DNA of 7,484 nucleotides from Oscillospiraceae bacterium (GTDB lineage: Bacteria > Bacillota > Clostridia > Oscillospirales > Ruminococcaceae), in NCBI GenBank assembly GCA_017528675.1, contig JAFXOO010000508.1:1-7484 (forward strand). The letters are read 5' to 3'. A program made the translations under genes and the position numbers. The notes under the pieces were generated by a model. It ran no database searches. It was not told the DNA's origin and was given only the letters and a program-made list of their open reading frames with translations. Below are positions 4,555 to 7,484 of the stretch, piece after piece. Within the stretch, counting starts at the first letter, position 1. Every line of letters starts with the position of its first letter.

Positions 4555-7359
4555 ATGAAGAAACAGATTTCAGCGGGACTTGTTTCCGCAGCGATGCTGG
4601 CAACGGCATTCGCAGTTTTTCCCACAGGAACGGCGCTGACTGCAAGTGCGGCAGTCTCCTACCCGGTGCAGTATTTCCGGCTTGGTATGGCGGATACCGA
4701 TGCCAATGTCAATGCATCCGGCGCTTCCCTGGCACCCGGCGACCAGAACGGCACCAATGCAGAAAAATGGTCGCTGAACTGGATTTCGGACGGCGTGTTT
4801 GAGATCGTCTCCGCCGATTCCGGTCTGATCCTGACCGTAAACGGCTCCGGCGTGAGCCTTGCCAAGGACACAGATGCAGCAGGTCAGCGCTGGAAGATCG
4901 AAGGCGTCAAGAAGGACTTTGACGGCTACTACCTGTACTACAAGATTACCAGCAATGCCGACTCCTCCAAGGCACTGACCTTCACGGAGGGCGTAGGTTT
5001 TTCACTTGCTGCCTATTCGGGCGGCACCTATCAGCAGTACAAGCTGAACCTTGACGGCTGCGAGGGCTGGGCTGCCAATGCCAAGACCTCCTCCGGCGAA
5101 AAAGCGTGTACCATCGGCGGACTGCTCGGCGAGGTGGTATATGTTTCCACGGCGGACGATCTGGAAAAGCAGCTCAATTCCGTAGGGGCACAGACCATCG
5201 TCATCACCGGTGACATTGATATGCAGACCAAGGGCAACACCCGTATCCGTGACAACAAGACCATTGTCGGATGCTATGGGAACCATACCATCTATGACTC
5301 ACAGTTCCGGACGAATGACGCATGGGGTGCAGCGGATGATTCACCGTCGGATAATATTGTCTTTCGCAATCTGAAGATGGTTGCCAAGAATGTTCCGAAC
5401 CGCATCCTTATCAATGTCTGGTCTTCCCGCCAGATCTGGATCGACCACATCTTCTTCGACAACCAGCTCTCCTACGACCGCACCGGCAATGGCCAGGACG
5501 AGGTCGGCAAGTTCATCTGGATCAATACGCCCTATGACAACTACCGTGACGCCAAGGACAGGCTGCGCAGCCCGGACTATGTGACCATTTCCTACTGCCA
5601 CCTGAAGAAGCGCTACTGGACAGTCGCTTATGGTACGCAGAACGATGAGATCACCCGTGACCGCACGACCCTGCTGTACAACTGGTGGGATGAGAATGTC
5701 CGCCGCTGCCCGCAGCTCGGCAACGGCTCGGCGCACATTTATAATAACTACTACTCCGCCTTCGGTAAGAGCGGCAACGGCGGCGGCACCTCCGGTATCA
5801 TCGGTGGTGACGGCTCGGATATGGTCTCCGAGAATAACTACTTCAACGGCTACACTCTCCAGCAGGCGCTCATGATGGGCGGCGGTTCTGACCCTTGCCG
5901 GGATTCCGGTTCGTATCTGAGTGAAGCTTTGAACGGCACCCCCTCGAAGGTCAGCTTCTCGCCCAAGACAGCTTCCACCTGGTACCCTAACAAGTCCAAT
6001 TACGGCTACTCTCTGCTCGATGCCTATAATACCAAGAATACCGATACCAAGGCATTCTGCACCAAGTATGCCGGCGACCAGACCAGTGCCGGAAACATGC
6101 AGTACATCACCAATGCTGCGTTTGCCTCCTGGTTGACGGCGAAGTATGACAGTCCGTTCCTGCGCCATGTGGATTTCGCAGCGGTCACAGCGGCAAGCTT
6201 TCCAAGTGGTTGGACATATCGTCTGAAAAACGTCAATTCCGGTCTGTATATGCAGGTCGAGGGCGCCAAGGCAGAAAACGGCACCAATGTTCAGCAGTGG
6301 GGTACTGCGGACGGTACTGTGCATGATATCTGGAAGCTGATAGATGAGGGTGACGGCTATTATTCAATCATTTCAGCAGTCGGTGACGGCGGCACCTATG
6401 CGCTCGACATCGCCGGTAAAAAGACTGCCAATGGCACGAATGCAGACATATACCAGTACAACGGCGGCGACAATCAGAAATTCATGCTCACCAAGAATGC
6501 AGACGGCTCTTATAAGCTGCGCACCAAGATCACCAATGGCAAGTCCGCAGTTGAGATCGCCAACGCCGGCACTGGCTCCGGTGACAACGTCCAGCAGTGG
6601 GAGATCAACGGCGCCAATTGCCAGGACTGGATCCTGGAAGCGGTTGCCAACCCCGGCTGCAAGATGGATACCAACGTCTCCTATGAGTTTGAGAATGTGA
6701 ACTCCGGCATGGTCATGGACATAGAAGCCGGGAAAATGGAAGGCGGCACCAATGTGCAGCAGTGGACAACCGGACATTTCAACTCCCAGAAATGGGTGCT
6801 GGAAGCATTCAGCGGCGGCGGCAATTACTACTATATCCGCAGCTTTGCCGATCAGGGCTATGTCCTGCGTGCTGCCAGCGGTTCCAACGGCGGCAATCTC
6901 GAAATTGCACCCTATTCCACCAAGGATTCTGCGATGCTGTTCAAGTTCTCCAAGCAGCCGGATGGCAGCTACACGATCCTGACACGGGCATCCAAGGACG
7001 GCTGCCTCGTGGAGATTCCGAATGCCGGTACCGGCTCCGGCAACAACGTTGCCCAGTGGGAGCCGACTGGTCATGCGTGCCAGAGATGGAAGGCTGTGAC
7101 AGAGCCGCTTCCGGAGCCGACCGAACCCCCGACCGAAGTTCCGACGATGTCTGAAGACGCAACAGAACCCGCTTCGCTGCGTGGTGATGTGGATGCCAAC
7201 GGTACTTTGGAGGTGCTCGATCTGGTGAAGCTCACCCGCTTCCTTCATGCGCTCGATCACCTTGATGCACAGCAGTCTGAGCTCGCTGACCTGGACACAG
7301 ACGGATGTATTGACGTCTTTGACCTCGGACTGCTCAAACGGCTGCTTGCAGACGAATGA
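4555..7359 (+). CDS. Cellulosomal PL1-family pectate lyase-like protein with three ricin-like domains and a dockerin (934 aa)
   Basis: Domains in order: signal peptide about 1-33 (MKKQIS, hydrophobic core, ASAA); a degenerate ricin-like beta-trefoil about 36-168; a PL1-type parallel beta-helix about 195-545; two well-kept ricin/CBM13 domains about 553-695 and 708-848, with NVQQW or NVAQW (QxW) motifs; linker PEPTEPPTEVPT about 853-864; C-terminal type I dockerin about 876-934, calcium loops starting at D878 and D912. PL1 features are WIDH (295-298), R384 in RRCP aligned with the catalytic arginine, and HIYNNYY (394-400). The family cleaves polygalacturonate by beta-elimination, and the protein would act outside the cell on a scaffoldin. 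Several usual PL1 residues are replaced (see findings), so activity is less certain than fold. It has its own promoter and follows a GH43-CE1 cellulosomal gene. Confidence 0.9.
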   Translation: MKKQISAGLVSAAMLATAFAVFPTGTALTASAAVSYPVQYFRLGMADTDANVNASGASLAPGDQNGTNAEKWSLNWISDGVFEIVSADSGLILTVNGSGVSLAKDTDAAGQRWKIEGVKKDFDGYYLYYKITSNADSSKALTFTEGVGFSLAAYSGGTYQQYKLNLDGCEGWAANAKTSSGEKACTIGGLLGEVVYVSTADDLEKQLNSVGAQTIVITGDIDMQTKGNTRIRDNKTIVGCYGNHTIYDSQFRTNDAWGAADDSPSDNIVFRNLKMVAKNVPNRILINVWSSRQIWIDHIFFDNQLSYDRTGNGQDEVGKFIWINTPYDNYRDAKDRLRSPDYVTISYCHLKKRYWTVAYGTQNDEITRDRTTLLYNWWDENVRRCPQLGNGSAHIYNNYYSAFGKSGNGGGTSGIIGGDGSDMVSENNYFNGYTLQQALMMGGGSDPCRDSGSYLSEALNGTPSKVSFSPKTASTWYPNKSNYGYSLLDAYNTKNTDTKAFCTKYAGDQTSAGNMQYITNAAFASWLTAKYDSPFLRHVDFAAVTAASFPSGWTYRLKNVNSGLYMQVEGAKAENGTNVQQWGTADGTVHDIWKLIDEGDGYYSIISAVGDGGTYALDIAGKKTANGTNADIYQYNGGDNQKFMLTKNADGSYKLRTKITNGKSAVEIANAGTGSGDNVQQWEINGANCQDWILEAVANPGCKMDTNVSYEFENVNSGMVMDIEAGKMEGGTNVQQWTTGHFNSQKWVLEAFSGGGNYYYIRSFADQGYVLRAASGSNGGNLEIAPYSTKDSAMLFKFSKQPDGSYTILTRASKDGCLVEIPNAGTGSGNNVAQWEPTGHACQRWKAVTEPLPEPTEPPTEVPTMSEDATEPASLRGDVDANGTLEVLDLVKLTRFLHALDHLDAQQSELADLDTDGCIDVFDLGLLKRLLADE
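6556..7089 (+). repeat. Internal duplication within the pectate lyase gene
   Basis: Residues 668-692 (6556-6630) and 821-845 (7015-7089) are near copies, sharing NAGTGSG, NV-QWE and CQ-W. They are 459 bases apart, one ricin-like domain length. This indicates tandem duplication of the domain. The copies differ mainly at third codon positions and at a few residues. Confidence 0.75.
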
Positions 7360-7377
7360 TCTTCTTCATAGCTTCCC

Positions 7378-7415
7378 TACCGGAGCGGTAACTGCCCTGT
7401 ACCCGCAGGTTTATT
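7378..7415 (+). terminator. Possible weak terminator after the pectate lyase gene
   Basis: TACCG-GAG-CGGTA (7378-7390) is a small perfect hairpin. It is followed by a second one pairing AACTGC (7390-7395) with GCAGGTT (7405-7411, one bulged G), then TTATT. Stems are short and the T tract is interrupted. The remaining bases to 7484 show no convincing gene. Confidence 0.35.
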
Positions 7416-7484
7416 GTCACTGCGTTGCTCACTTTGGTTAAGTTGGGGCACTCCTCTGTGCGCTGACACCATAAAACAGACTTA

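Noticed and set aside
7420..7484. Possible start of another gene or RNA at the right edge (GCAC/GTGC hairpin near 7450-7465)
   Set aside because: Too short to judge; no open frame with a ribosome-binding site and no recognised RNA.

Overview
The window looks like chromosomal DNA from a cellulosome-forming Ruminococcus. The two large plus-strand genes encode secreted polysaccharide-degrading enzymes with type I dockerins, PTEPPTEP linkers and carbohydrate-binding modules. The dockerin phrasing (FDLGxAKRG, LDLxxLTKFL) is typical of the R. flavefaciens / R. champanellensis group. The GC-rich coding sequence points more towards the R. champanellensis side, but species is inference only.

Layout, left to right. 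(1) 1-114, minus strand: the first 38 codons of a lipoprotein that runs off the window. It has a near-consensus promoter with a Fur-type operator just downstream of the predicted transcription start, so it is probably the binding protein of a metal or siderophore ABC importer. (2) 240-1355, minus strand: a BspA-type (LRR_5) leucine-rich-repeat protein without a signal peptide and with a striking cysteine ladder. (3) 1356-1647: AT-rich divergent intergenic region with promoters in both directions. (4) 1648-4152, plus strand: an 834-residue cellulosomal enzyme, signal peptide - GH43 - CBM6 - dockerin - linker - CE1 esterase. (5) 4153-4554: a 402-base gap holding a chain of GC-rich hairpins that ends in a strong intrinsic terminator, then an AT-rich promoter for the next gene. 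(6) 4555-7359, plus strand: a 934-residue cellulosomal enzyme, signal peptide - ricin-like domain - divergent PL1 pectate lyase fold - two tandem ricin-like (CBM13) domains - linker - dockerin. (7) 7360-7484: short tail with weak hairpins and no recognisable gene.

The two enzymes suit joint attack on plant cell wall matrix polymers. The first is predicted to remove arabinose side chains and ester-linked groups from arabinoxylan; the second is predicted to act on pectin. Each has its own ribosome-binding site, promoter candidate and downstream hairpins, so they are neighbours rather than a tight operon. Points most worth a second look: the two halves of the dockerin appear in opposite order in the two enzymes; the PL1 domain has lost several residues normally needed for calcium and substrate binding; and the 4162-4387 region may be a structured RNA or a dispersed repeat. 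I found no CRISPR array, tRNA, rRNA or transposase.
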